Below, in pieces: positions 30,894-39,687 of a stretch of DNA of 64,000 nucleotides; the first letter of the stretch is position 1, and each line of letters starts with the position of its first letter. The translations under genes were made by a program, and so were the position numbers. The notes below the pieces were generated by a model, which worked only from the letters and a program-made list of their open reading frames with translations, was not told the origin of the DNA and searched no databases. The stretch lies in NCBI GenBank assembly GCA_963824275.1, contig CAWGOT010000003.1, forward strand, positions 1,178,001 through 1,242,000, in the 5' to 3' direction. This DNA comes from JANXQG01 sp963824275 (GTDB lineage: Bacteria; Planctomycetota; Planctomycetia; Pirellulales; Thermoguttaceae).

Positions 30894-31826
30894 ATGACGT
30901 GCAAGGCAGAGCATTCCAGGGGCGCGTGGTTATTGATCGCGACGTTCGTGTTTTTCGCCGCAACCGGCCGGGCCCAGGAACCGCCGGTCGCCGAGACCTT
31001 GCCGCCGTCCCAGTGGCGCAGTCTTACCGAGCGATTGAGGACTAATGTCATCCAGGCTGATTTACCCGGGACACAAGTCTTCGTGGCGGTGGTCCGGGCG
31101 GACGGCGTCGTTCAGGTCTTTGGGACAGTCGCCGACGATTCGTGGCGAAAGCAAATCGAGATGAACGGTCTCTTGGAACTCCAGCGCGCCGCCAAGGCCG
31201 GCGCAATCAAGATCCCGGTTGCCGTCAATCGCGTTGACGCGTCCAGGATGGCTGCCCTCCCGCAAGGGCGCCTTTCGCCGCTCGACCATGTGCTGGTATT
31301 GGATAAGGCGCTGGCCGCGATTCCAAACTGTCTTCTCCGAGTGGAAACCTACGATTCTTTCAGGAGCACTGTACGCCTTTGCGGATCTGTGCCAAGCGAG
31401 GAACAGCATAGTGTCCTTAAGGAGTGCCTGGCCGGTTTCAATCCGCGGTTCTCCTTCGATGATGTCCTGGTTGTCGACCGCAAGATGGCGCGTGGAGATT
31501 ATGTCTGGAGTGTCCACGACGTTACCCGTGCCTTGGCAAGCGGGTCGAGTGAGCAAGTGCTGACAGGCTCGCAACAACTCATTCGTTTCGGTGACTCCTC
31601 CCCGGAGGCTTGGTATTATCGCGCCGCCGGCTGCTTGCTGGCGGGCAACAATGAGCAAGCCATCGGCGCCGTGCGAATTGCCACGAGCGTGGAAGCTCAA
31701 CAAGTTTACTCGTATTATCAGTCCAGCCGTTTTCATGCACTGGAGCGATTTCAAGGAAATCTCCGCGAGAAACTCGAGCGCATGGTAGACTCCGGCCCGT
31801 CGATCTGTATCGTTCGACCGGATTGA
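30894..31826 (+). CDS. Exported protein with BON-like and TPR-like parts
   Basis: The 310-residue product has a signal peptide (LLIATFVFFAATGRA). Two alpha/beta segments (QVFVAVVRADGVVQVFGTVA and YDSFRSTVRLCGSVPSEEQ) resemble BON domains, small modules that bind phospholipids or proteins in the envelope. The C-terminus has a TPR-like helix pair (EAWYYRAAGCLLAGNNEQAI). The gene begins 109 bases after the transporter on the same strand and is intact. It is the last gene of the operon; the assignment of BON domains is tentative. Confidence 0.6.
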   Translation: MTCKAEHSRGAWLLIATFVFFAATGRAQEPPVAETLPPSQWRSLTERLRTNVIQADLPGTQVFVAVVRADGVVQVFGTVADDSWRKQIEMNGLLELQRAAKAGAIKIPVAVNRVDASRMAALPQGRLSPLDHVLVLDKALAAIPNCLLRVETYDSFRSTVRLCGSVPSEEQHSVLKECLAGFNPRFSFDDVLVVDRKMARGDYVWSVHDVTRALASGSSEQVLTGSQQLIRFGDSSPEAWYYRAAGCLLAGNNEQAIGAVRIATSVEAQQVYSYYQSSRFHALERFQGNLREKLERMVDSGPSICIVRPD

Positions 31827-31890
31827 TCGGGGCATTTGTTCCAGCCAGAGAGGCGACGCCTCGCGGTTTGCCACGGCAACAGACGCAAGT

Positions 31891-32031
31891 CTAGGCCGGC
31901 TCTCTCAGGTCTTTGTACTCTTCCCAGAGTTTGACACCAACTGCTTGGGCTGCGGCGGCTCTGACGTGCTTCGGAAGTGCGTCGGCCACTGCCACGGTCT
32001 CCGCGAATAATCTAGCGAGGTCGTGATCCAT
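31891..32031 (-). CDS. Very short hypothetical protein
   Basis: An ATG at 32031 opens 46 codons (LARLFAETVAVADALPKHVR to the end) that are amphipathic and helical. Its ATG overlaps the end of the macro-like remnant closely, as if the two had been cotranscribed. No family recognised. It could be the tail of a decayed gene; I give it mainly because the composition is protein-like and the spacing is operon-like. Confidence 0.3.
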   Translation of the reverse strand: MDHDLARLFAETVAVADALPKHVRAAAAQAVGVKLWEEYKDLREPA

Positions 32032-32032
32032 G

Positions 32033-32200
32033 CTAAGCGCCCCGCAAAAGAAATTCTTGGGAGAGGAGCTTCTGGTCGATGCCGCGTTCGCGGGGAAGGT
32101 AAATCGCCGCGTCGATGCCGATGCCATGCAGGTATTTGCACATCAGCGGCCCCACGTCGGCCCAAGCCAGGCCGCCGAAGCCGCATCCCAAGCTGCAAGA
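32033..32200 (-). pseudogene. Macro-domain-like gene remnant
   Basis: Read leftward, about 55 codons end in TAG at 32033-32035. They contain LGCGFGGLAWADVGPLMCKY and IDAAIYLPRER. In macro-domain (ADP-ribose-binding) proteins a strand PALGCGLGGLDW followed by a helix and a strand ending VYLP closes the domain, and this matches well. The N-terminal two thirds, including the ADP-ribose loop, are absent; the upstream sequence shows no continuation. I regard it as a decayed fragment. Confidence 0.4.
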
Positions 32201-33299
32201 GGAAGTTAACTTCCCATTTCAAGGCCCTCAATCGTATTTATTCGTGGACACGGACCACTAAGGCTGGGCGACCCGCCCGGCGTGCCCATGCCCCGGCCGC
32301 CAGGTCAAATGCCCCCCCGGAAGAACCGCTCTTTTCTTGCTCGGAGCGCACACAATTGCCGCCAGTCCGGAATTTCCCAAGTCGTTTCGGCCAACCACCT
32401 TGCGACCAAATAGCCAGCCCGCCGGCAAAATTATTTTCCCATCGCCGACGCGAAATCCGTATATATGGATATAAAAGCAGCGCAGGGAAGTGATGAGCCA
32501 CGGATGAGGATCGAACCAATCAAGGCGGATGCGGATTTCCAAAAGAACCTCCGCGCCCATCGGTTCATTGCATCTCGCTGAAAAGTAACAGGCAAATAAA
32601 TGTCAGGAAGATTCAACGGCAGAAAACCAAGAACTTTCCTGACCCAGCGAATGAACGGGAAGTAATGAGTGGGGATTCAGCCGGTGACAGATTCGTGGCT
32701 AAATTGGAAAAAATGTGGCTGAAGGTGCCAATATTGACCAATTCACTGCTAGTCTATCACCAGAAGAGGCATGCAAGTAGACGCCTATTAGGAGTGTGCA
32801 GAAATCTAATTCCAGCAGTGTTTGACTTGTAGATACTCCTTGTGATTGGAATCATCAACTTGATTCACGGGGTGAATCTGGCGGAAAAACATGCAAAATG
32901 GGCCATTTTGGCCAAAAACCATCAAAACTCCCGCAGGCGTGAAAGGAAAATTCTGGATAGGAAGATCATGGAAGGAAAAAGGGCATCTCGCGACGTACGT
33001 CATCCGCCGCCCAAAATCCGCTAGGGAACGCGGGGCACCCGCGTTCCCTAGAGTGGTACCCCGGCGGCAGGCAAATTGAACCCTGCATGGCAATCGAGCA
33101 AGTTCGGGCAAGAACCTGCACCAGGCCGGCCGTTCCCCTTGTAGGTTGTGCAACAACAAGTTAAGATTCAGGGCTACTAACATGTCGCGCTGGCCCGGCA
33201 GGGCAGGTTCGCCGGGCCGTTTGCTTTGTTGCAAGCGGTTCGCCGCCTGGGGAGTCGTCCCAAGGGCTGGATGGCTGGAGAAATCAGGGGATTTTTGCC
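32201..33299. other. Long non-coding region upstream of yajC
   Basis: About 1.1 kb without a convincing gene on either strand; open frames are short and of random composition. Part of it (roughly 32580-32960) is clearly richer in A and T than the surroundings. It holds a perfect hairpin at 33021-33051 and a second G+C-rich hairpin near 33190-33219 (arms GGCCCGGC / GCCGGGCC) just before yajC. A promoter for yajC-secDF is expected near 33100-33250 but no clear boxes were found. A structured RNA cannot be excluded. Confidence 0.45.
33021..33051. repeat. Perfect palindromic hairpin
   Basis: A perfect 14-bp stem (CTAGGGAACGCGGG and its complement) closes a 3-base loop. It lies in non-coding DNA with no T-run after it, so it looks more like a member of a dispersed palindrome family than an intrinsic terminator. 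Confidence 0.6.
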
Positions 33300-33680
33300 T
33301 TGAATACGATGTTCACTACGCTTGCGATCTTGCTGGCCGACGGCGAAGCCCCGGCAAACCCCGCTGCCGGCGGCAGTCCGCTCACGAGCCTCCCGGCGAT
33401 GATCGTCGTCTTTGCGGCTTTCTGGTACTTTATCCTCTATCTGCCCTCCAAACGCGAGCGGACCCGCCAGGCGACGATGTGGGCCTCGATCAAGAAAAAC
33501 GACCGCGTTCTGACCACCAGCGGCATCATTGGCGTGGTCACCAACGTGAATAAGGAATCCAATCCGCCCGAAGTTACCCTGCGGATCGACGAGTCGACCA
33601 GCGCCAAACTTCGCGTGGTCCTCAATTCGGTCGCCCAGGTGCTGGGCGACGAAACGTCTGCCGACACCCCGTCGAAATAG
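33300..33680 (+). CDS. yajC: Preprotein translocase subunit YajC
   Basis: YajC associates with SecD and SecF in the inner membrane and supports protein export. The product is 126 residues with one membrane segment (LPAMIVVFAAFWYFILYL) followed by the conserved cytoplasmic SH3-like region: RQATMWASIKKNDRVLTTSG, GVVTNVNKE and VTLRID. Length and layout are normal. The start may be the TTG at 33300 (AGGGG nine bases upstream) or the ATG at 33309. secDF begins 21 bases after the stop, the usual order, so the two form an operon. Confidence 0.93.
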   Translation: MNTMFTTLAILLADGEAPANPAAGGSPLTSLPAMIVVFAAFWYFILYLPSKRERTRQATMWASIKKNDRVLTTSGIIGVVTNVNKESNPPEVTLRIDESTSAKLRVVLNSVAQVLGDETSADTPSK

Positions 33681-33701
33681 CTTTTGCAGGAATTTTTCCC
33701 C

Positions 33702-36700
33702 ATGCCTTTTTATCAGACTGCGGCCTTCCTTCTTTCTGCCGTCCCGCCGGCCCCTGGTTCCAGCCCCGCCGACGTCACGCCCTTCTATCAGACCACACCT
33801 TTCGTCAATACGGCGATCTTCATCGGGCTGGTGCTGGCTTCGGGCTTCATCGGCCATTGGCTGGGCAAGGGCTTGAGGGTCGCCGACTACGGCTGGAAGT
33901 TCGGCGTCATCCTGTTTGCGACGTTGGCCAGCATCGTGATCATCCTCCGCGGCTGGCCGCCGCGGCTGGGCATCGACTTGGGAGGCGGATCGATCCTGGT
34001 CTACAAGGTCGATGAACGCAAGACCGATTGGGGGCCCGAGAAGATGGACCCGCTGGTGATTGCGATCAGCAAGCGCATCAATCCGGGCGGGCAGAAGGAA
34101 ATGTCGGTGCGGAGCCTGGGCAGCGACATGGTGCAGATCACCATGCCCAGCGTAAGCGGCAGCACCGCCAAGGAGAAGCAGGCGGAGGCCCAAAAGGTCA
34201 AAGACCTGATCCACACGACCGGTGCTTTGCAGTTTCGCATCCTGGCCACGAAACGGGACGACGAATCGCTGATCGAGAAGGCCAAGGCGGAAAGACCCAG
34301 GTATCCCGTGCTGCCCATCACGCCGATTACCGTTTCGGAAGGCAGAAAAAAAGCCACGTGGTGCCGCGTCCGCCCTCAGGAGGTGAATTCGATCAGGGGC
34401 AACGACGCCGCGATGATGGTCGGAACCACCAAGGTCCTGGACGAGTCCGGCAAGGAGGTGGATCAGGAGGTGTGGGACGTGCTCGTGCTCGAACCGGAGA
34501 GCGACGCTTATGACGTCACCGGCGGCGACATCCACGAAGCACACGTCGGGCAGGACCAAAGGGACGGCTCGCCGGAGGTCGAATTCTCCTTCAATCCGGC
34601 AGGCGGCGTGAAATTCGGCCGCCTGACCGGCGAGCACATGATCCCCGGCAGCGACTTCCGTTATCAGCTCGCGATCGTGATGGACAACGAGTTGCAGACG
34701 GCCCCCACCTTGCAGGCCATGATTACCGATCGCGGCGTGATAACCGGGCATTTCACCCCGGACAAGGTCAAGGAATATGTCAATATCATCAACGCCGGCA
34801 GCCTGCCCGCCGCCCTCGAGCCGGACCCGGTCCGCGACATGACCACCGAGGCCACGCTGGGCGCGGAGACCATCCGGCAGAGCACGTACGCGATGATCAT
34901 CGCCTCGATCGCCGTGCCCTTGTTCATGCTGCTTTACTACCGCTTTGCGGGCCTGGTGGCGGTGCTGGTGTTGAGCCTGAACATGCTCATGCTGGTGGCC
35001 CTCATGATCCTGATCAAGGCCCCGTTCACACTGCCGGCGCTGGCCGGTTTGGCGTTGACCGTGGGCATGGCGGTGGACAACAACGTGCTGATCTACGAGC
35101 GTTTACGGGAAGAGTTATCCCACGGCGCCGCGCTGCGGATGGCGATCCGCAACTCGTTCCATCGCGTGGGCGTGGTGATCATCGACGCCAACGTCACGCA
35201 CATCATCTCGGCTGCCGTGCTCTATTACTTCGGCACGGAACAGGTCAGAGGCTTTGCCATCACCTTCTTTGTGGGGGCCGTCTTGAGCATCTGGGCGACG
35301 ATGTTCGTGGCCCGCGTGATGTTCGAAGTCCCCGAACGCCGCCATTGGATCCAGCGGCTGAGCATGATGCAGTGGATCGGCCACACGAAGATCGATTTCA
35401 TGGCCTGGTTCCCGGCCTGTGCGACCTTCTCGGTCGTGATTACCGTGTTGGGACTGGTGATCTCCGTGGCCCGCGGGAAGGGCCTGTTCGACATCGACTT
35501 CACCGGGGGCGTGTCGGTGCAGACCGCCTTCCAGCAAGCGCAGAAGATCGACGACGTTCGCAGGCGGATCGACAGCATCAAGGACATTTTGCCGGACGCG
35601 ACCGTTACCAACGCCCACAGCCAGGATGAGCCGGACAACCAGAAGTTCATCATCGATACCTCGAACAGCGACCGCGATGAAGTCGAGAGCGCGCTGAAGA
35701 AACTCTTTGATACCAAAGACAGCAAGCTGGTGACGATGGGCCTGGCGGCCGCGCCGATCGTATCCGAGAACCCGGCCAAGCCCGAGGAGAAGAAACCCGA
35801 GAAAGCGGCCCCGCCAGCCGGCATGCAGCCGGCGGAAAAGAACTCGCTCGGGCCGGAAGACAAGCCTTCGGAACCGCCGGTGGACAAGTCGGCAAAACCG
35901 GCGGAGTCAATGCCCGCAGGGCCTAGGCCGGCCGAGTCGGCCAAGCCGGCCGAGGTGCCCAAGTCGACAGGGGCAATTCCGGAATCGCCCAAACCGGCCG
36001 AGACGAGCAAGCCGGCCGAGACAATCAAGCCGGCGGAGACAAACAAGCCGGCGGAGACGAGCAAGCCGGCGGAGACGAGTAAGCCGGCCGAGCCCGGCAA
36101 TCCGGCAGCGCCCAAGCCAAAGCAGTCGCGCTTCGACCTCCCGCCGCTCAGCTTGGTGGCGATGGTCGGAAACGAAGCCGTCCTGCTGGCCCAGGCTGAC
36201 TCGGCTTCGGCAAAGACGTTTGCTGAACCCAAGGCCGATGCAAAACCGGAACCCAAGGTCGATGCAAAGCCGGAACCCAAGGTCGATGCAAAACCGGAAC
36301 CAAAAGTCGATGCGAAGCTAGAATCAAAGGCCGACGTGAAACAGGAATCAAAGGCCGACGCAAAGCAGGAGTCGAAGACCGAGCAGGGACCGAAGGTCGA
36401 GCAAGGACCTAAGGTTGACACGCAACCGGGACCGAAGGCCGGCGAGAAACCGGGACCGAAGGCCGGCGAGAAACCGGGACCGAAGGCCGGCGAGAAACCG
36501 GGACCGAAGGCCGGCGAGAAGCAGGAGTCTCAGAGCAAGCTGGGGGCCAGGCTTCCCACGGAAACGGCCCTGCCGCCTCCCGCGGCCACCGATTCCGCGA
36601 GCCGCGACGCGTTCCAGGCAGCGTTGACGCTCTCGTCAACGGTGACGAAACTGGATGCCGACGGCAAAGAGAAGAAAGTATCGCAGCCCGTACGCTACGA

Positions 36701-37529
36701 TGCCGTGCGCCTGGCAGCCGTAGTCGAACAGGCCCTCGAGGAGAACAAGATCCCCGTCAAACTGGTGCGGGTTGAACTGACGAACCCCGACAACCTGTCG
36801 TCGTCCGATCATTGGGACCTGAAACTCTCGGCCAATTCCACGGAACCGAGCGGCTTGACGCCGGCGAAGTTCCAGGCGGTGCTGGCCACTCTCGAGGCGA
36901 AGATCAGCGCCTTGCCGTACTTCCCCATCGAGGACAAGATCGGCTCGGCCGTAGCGCTCGACACCCGCATCTCGGCCGTCGTCGCCTTGGTAATTAGCTG
37001 GTCGCTGATTATCCTTTTCTTGTGGATCCGGTTCCAGGGCGTGGCCTTCGGAGTGGCGGCGGTCATCGCCCTGATCCACGACGTGCTGGTCATGCTGGGG
37101 GCAATCGCCTTCAGCGTCTACCTGGCGCAGATTCCTGGTGTGAGAGCGATAACGCTCATCGAACCTTTCAAGATCAACCTGCAGATCGTGACGGCGTTCC
37201 TCACGATCATCGGCTACTCGGTGAACGACACGATCGTGGTCTTCGACCGGATCCGGGAGATCCGCGGCAAGTCGCCGACGCTGACCCGGCAGATGGTCAA
37301 CGACGCCACGAACCAGACCCTCAGCCGCACCGTGCTGACGAGTTTCACCGTGATGATGGTCGTGGTGATCCTGTACATTTTCGGCGGCCAGGCGGTCCAC
37401 GGATTTGCCTTCGCCTTGATCATCGGCGTGCTGACGGGAACGTATAGCTCGATCTACGTGGCCGCCCCGATCCTGCTCTGGCTGTTGCACCCCAAGGAGA
37501 TGAAGGCCCCGTCCGCCGACGAGCAATAA
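33702..37529 (+). CDS. secDF: Fused SecD-SecF protein export membrane protein with large repetitive insert
   Basis: SecD and SecF use the proton gradient to pull exported proteins through SecYEG. Here both are one chain of 1,275 residues starting at ATG 33702 (AGGA ten bases upstream). The SecD half has RLGIDLGGGSILVYKV and the export-domain segments LTVGMAVDNNVLIYERLREE. The SecF half has FDIDFTGGVSVQT and GYSVNDTIVVFDRIREIRGK with ILYIFGGQAVHGFAFALIIG. Between the first SecF periplasmic strands and the SecF membrane core lies an insert of roughly 280 residues (about 685-965) made of Lys/Pro/Glu/Ala repeats. Normal SecF has no such insert. The frame is intact throughout. The fusion is common in planctomycetes; the insert is unusual. 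Confidence 0.93.
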   Translation: MPFYQTAAFLLSAVPPAPGSSPADVTPFYQTTPFVNTAIFIGLVLASGFIGHWLGKGLRVADYGWKFGVILFATLASIVIILRGWPPRLGIDLGGGSILVYKVDERKTDWGPEKMDPLVIAISKRINPGGQKEMSVRSLGSDMVQITMPSVSGSTAKEKQAEAQKVKDLIHTTGALQFRILATKRDDESLIEKAKAERPRYPVLPITPITVSEGRKKATWCRVRPQEVNSIRGNDAAMMVGTTKVLDESGKEVDQEVWDVLVLEPESDAYDVTGGDIHEAHVGQDQRDGSPEVEFSFNPAGGVKFGRLTGEHMIPGSDFRYQLAIVMDNELQTAPTLQAMITDRGVITGHFTPDKVKEYVNIINAGSLPAALEPDPVRDMTTEATLGAETIRQSTYAMIIASIAVPLFMLLYYRFAGLVAVLVLSLNMLMLVALMILIKAPFTLPALAGLALTVGMAVDNNVLIYERLREELSHGAALRMAIRNSFHRVGVVIIDANVTHIISAAVLYYFGTEQVRGFAITFFVGAVLSIWATMFVARVMFEVPERRHWIQRLSMMQWIGHTKIDFMAWFPACATFSVVITVLGLVISVARGKGLFDIDFTGGVSVQTAFQQAQKIDDVRRRIDSIKDILPDATVTNAHSQDEPDNQKFIIDTSNSDRDEVESALKKLFDTKDSKLVTMGLAAAPIVSENPAKPEEKKPEKAAPPAGMQPAEKNSLGPEDKPSEPPVDKSAKPAESMPAGPRPAESAKPAEVPKSTGAIPESPKPAETSKPAETIKPAETNKPAETSKPAETSKPAEPGNPAAPKPKQSRFDLPPLSLVAMVGNEAVLLAQADSASAKTFAEPKADAKPEPKVDAKPEPKVDAKPEPKVDAKLESKADVKQESKADAKQESKTEQGPKVEQGPKVDTQPGPKAGEKPGPKAGEKPGPKAGEKPGPKAGEKQESQSKLGARLPTETALPPPAATDSASRDAFQAALTLSSTVTKLDADGKEKKVSQPVRYDAVRLAAVVEQALEENKIPVKLVRVELTNPDNLSSSDHWDLKLSANSTEPSGLTPAKFQAVLATLEAKISALPYFPIEDKIGSAVALDTRISAVVALVISWSLIILFLWIRFQGVAFGVAAVIALIHDVLVMLGAIAFSVYLAQIPGVRAITLIEPFKINLQIVTAFLTIIGYSVNDTIVVFDRIREIRGKSPTLTRQMVNDATNQTLSRTVLTSFTVMMVVVILYIFGGQAVHGFAFALIIGVLTGTYSSIYVAAPILLWLLHPKEMKAPSADEQ
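35990..36530 (+). repeat. Tandem coding repeats in secDF insert
   Basis: Three repeat families follow each other: an 18-base unit encoding KPAETS/N (about 36000-36090), a 24-base unit encoding DAKPEPKV (about 36230-36330) in three nearly identical copies, and a 24-base unit encoding KAGEKPGP (about 36430-36520) in four copies. The near-identity of neighbouring units at DNA level points to recent slippage or unequal recombination. Confidence 0.85.
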
Positions 37530-37837
37530 TCCCCGCTAGAGTATGCACCAGGCGATTTAAGCAATATCGATCGTTAGCAGGATACCCAACAGGGAATTTG
37601 TCGGTTCGCCTCCAGCTAGTATTTTTTGTTGCGCTGTGATATGATAACGCATGTGTCGCGTAGTGCGCGCGGCGGCAAGGGCGCTTGAGGTGGAGCGCCG
37701 GCGGCAAGGGCGTTTGCCACAATCGATCTTGGGAGGCCTCATTCGGGGCGGGGGCCCAAGCCGGTTCGGCGTCGGATTTGCCGCTCTGTCCCGCGCACGG
37801 ATGCCTTTCGGGTCCCTGCTGCAAGGTTGGTGTGGGA
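37530..37837. other. Intergenic region between secDF and kinase
   Basis: About 300 bases. The first half is A/T-rich with a short T-run near 37622; the second half is G+C-rich and open in the kinase frame, but has no ribosome-binding site or conserved residues upstream of the ATG at 37838. I see no other gene. Confidence 0.4.
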
Positions 37838-39517
37838 ATGCCCAAACCCAACGTCGAAACATTCCTCGACTTGGTGCAACGCAGTGGGCTGGTGGAAAAA
37901 GACCGGCTCCATGCGCTCGTGGTGCAGTTGGAGAAAGAGTCCGGCGGCAAGCTCCCTGCCGACGTCGACGTTCTCGCGCGGCGGCTGGTCGCCGAGAATC
38001 TCGTCACCCCCTGGCAATGCGAGAAGTTGCTGGAGGGCAGGCATAAAGGTTTCTTCCTTGGCCGCTACAAGCTCCTGGGCGAGTTGGGCGCCGGGGGGAT
38101 GAGCAAGGTCTATCTGGGGGAACACGTTCTCATGCAGCGGCGGGTGGCGATCAAGGTCCTGCCGCAGAAGCGCGTCACCGACACTTCCTACCTGGCCCGC
38201 TTCCATCGCGAGGCCCGCGCCGCTGCCCTGCTGGACCATCCCAACATCGTGCGGATCTACGACGTCGACAACGAGGGCGAAAACCACTACATGGTGATGG
38301 AGTTCATCGACGGCCGCGACCTGCAGCAAACGGTCAAGCGCGGCGGGCGGTTGGACTACGCCACGGCCGCCGATTACATCCGCCAGGCGGCCGAGGGACT
38401 CGCCCATGCCCACGCCAACGGACTGATCCATCGCGACGTCAAGCCGGCCAACCTGTTGGTCGATCAGAAGAACGTGGTCAAGGTTCTCGACCTGGGGCTG
38501 GCCCGCTTCACCGACGACGATCAAGCCTCGTTGACGGTGCAGTACGACGAGAACGTGCTGGGAACGGCCGACTACCTGGCGCCGGAACAGGCGGTAGACA
38601 GCCATGGCGCGGATGGGCGGGCCGACATCTACAGCCTGGGTTGCTCCTTCTATTTCCTCTTGACCGGCCACCCGCCCTTTCCGGACGGCACGCTTCCCCA
38701 GCGGCTGATGGCGCACCAGAAGCAGCAGCCTGTGAGCATTGCCAAAGAGCGGCCCGACGCCCCGGCCGATCTGGTTGCGATCTGCACGAAGATGATGGCG
38801 AAGAAGCCGGCCGATCGTTATCAGACGATGGACGAAGTCGCGCACGTGCTGCGACGTTGGCTTGCCGATCGCGGACTGGGGCCGGACGGCAGCGGGCTGG
38901 GCTCTGGTACGGGCGGGTTGGGCTCGTCCACGGGAAGCAGTCTTTCCAGCGCCAGCCGCAGTGGCGGACATCCCATCGCCCAGCGGTTGACGCAGGTCGG
39001 CTCGTCGTCCAAACGCCGCGCCTTGTCCGATTCGACGGGGGTCGTCTTGCCCAGGGCCGTCGCCGTGGCGCCCATGCCGGGATCCGCCGTGCCCGATCCA
39101 CTAACGGTCTCGGACAGCGATCCTGCGACGGAGTCGAAGCCGTCGATCGCTCGCAGAGCGGACATCGGGGCGCTTTCCGATCCCAACCTGCGCGGGAAGC
39201 TGCTGCCCAAGGCGACGCCGCTGGACCCAGCCGATGCAAGGGAATGCGGCCCCGCGCCTTCCCGCCGCACGGAATCGCCCATTTCCCTCGACAACGTCTT
39301 GCGCAGCGACGCTCCGGCGGCTGTAGACAATCGGCAAGCGGGCAACAATCGGCAAGCGGCCAGCCCTCGGCAAACGGGCGCCGTTGCGAATGAGACCTGG
39401 CGGAGCCTGCCCAAGCGCAAGCCGAAGCACGTTCCCTCGAAATGGGTCTGGATCGGCATCGGGGCCGCGATGCTCGTGGGCGTGGTCCTGTTGATTGTCG
39501 TGATGCGGATGCACTGA
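37838..39517 (+). CDS. Membrane-anchored serine/threonine protein kinase
   Basis: This is a Hanks-type (PknB-like) kinase of 559 residues. An N-terminal ~70-residue helical part (FLDLVQRSGLVEKDRL, ENLVTPWQCEKLLEGRHKGF) is the one usually found before planctomycete kinases. Kinase motifs: glycine loop LGAGGMSKVY (82-91), catalytic Lys106 in VAIKVL, HRDVKPAN with Asp200, DLGLARF in place of DFG (218-224), and APEQ. After ~340 the sequence is low-complexity Ser/Gly/Pro, and a membrane segment (WVWIGIGAAMLVGVVLLIVV) ends the protein. The membrane span is C-terminal with almost no extracytoplasmic part, so the kinase does not sense external ligands by itself. The stop codon coincides with the start of a 169-bp inverted-repeat element. 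Confidence 0.92.
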   Translation: MPKPNVETFLDLVQRSGLVEKDRLHALVVQLEKESGGKLPADVDVLARRLVAENLVTPWQCEKLLEGRHKGFFLGRYKLLGELGAGGMSKVYLGEHVLMQRRVAIKVLPQKRVTDTSYLARFHREARAAALLDHPNIVRIYDVDNEGENHYMVMEFIDGRDLQQTVKRGGRLDYATAADYIRQAAEGLAHAHANGLIHRDVKPANLLVDQKNVVKVLDLGLARFTDDDQASLTVQYDENVLGTADYLAPEQAVDSHGADGRADIYSLGCSFYFLLTGHPPFPDGTLPQRLMAHQKQQPVSIAKERPDAPADLVAICTKMMAKKPADRYQTMDEVAHVLRRWLADRGLGPDGSGLGSGTGGLGSSTGSSLSSASRSGGHPIAQRLTQVGSSSKRRALSDSTGVVLPRAVAVAPMPGSAVPDPLTVSDSDPATESKPSIARRADIGALSDPNLRGKLLPKATPLDPADARECGPAPSRRTESPISLDNVLRSDAPAAVDNRQAGNNRQAASPRQTGAVANETWRSLPKRKPKHVPSKWVWIGIGAAMLVGVVLLIVVMRMH

Positions 39518-39685
39518 GAGGCTATCCGGGAAGTTTGCTCGGTTGCTTGGGGGATAGAAGCCCGACGCGCAAGCGAGGTATACGCTATCGGCGCTCTTTG
39601 ACGCACATTCCTCGCTGACCCGCAAGCGGGTGCCCCGTCGGGCTTCTATGCCGATTTCCGCCCCAAGACTTTCCGGATAGCCTCT
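39517..39685. repeat. 169-bp inverted-repeat element between convergent genes
   Basis: The outer arms (39517-39534 and 39668-39685, AGAGGCTATCCGG) pair at 17 of 18 positions. Inner arms (39554-39567 and 39636-39649, ATAGAAGCCCGACG) pair perfectly, and further partial pairing is present around CAAGCGAGG. The element fills the whole gap between the stop codons of the kinase gene and the opposite-strand gene ending at 39688. It may serve as a bidirectional terminator, but its nested arms look like a small non-autonomous repeat. Confidence 0.7.
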
Positions 39686-39687
39686 GA

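Noticed and set aside
33177..34751. Long open frame on the minus strand opposite yajC/secDF
   Set aside because: It is the antisense shadow of strongly conserved yajC-secDF codons; composition is His/Arg/Asp-rich without any domain.
36230..36530. Regular 24-base repeats as a possible CRISPR array
   Set aside because: The units are directly adjacent without spacers, are in frame and encode KPEPKV/GEKPGP-like peptides; there are no cas genes.
37530..37837. Possible tRNA near GGTTCGCCTCC
   Set aside because: The T-arm-like word has no matching acceptor or anticodon stem at the right distances.
38470..38520. DLG instead of DFG as evidence for an inactive kinase
   Set aside because: DLG is common in planctomycete Hanks-type kinases, and Lys106, Asp200 and the glycine loop are all intact.
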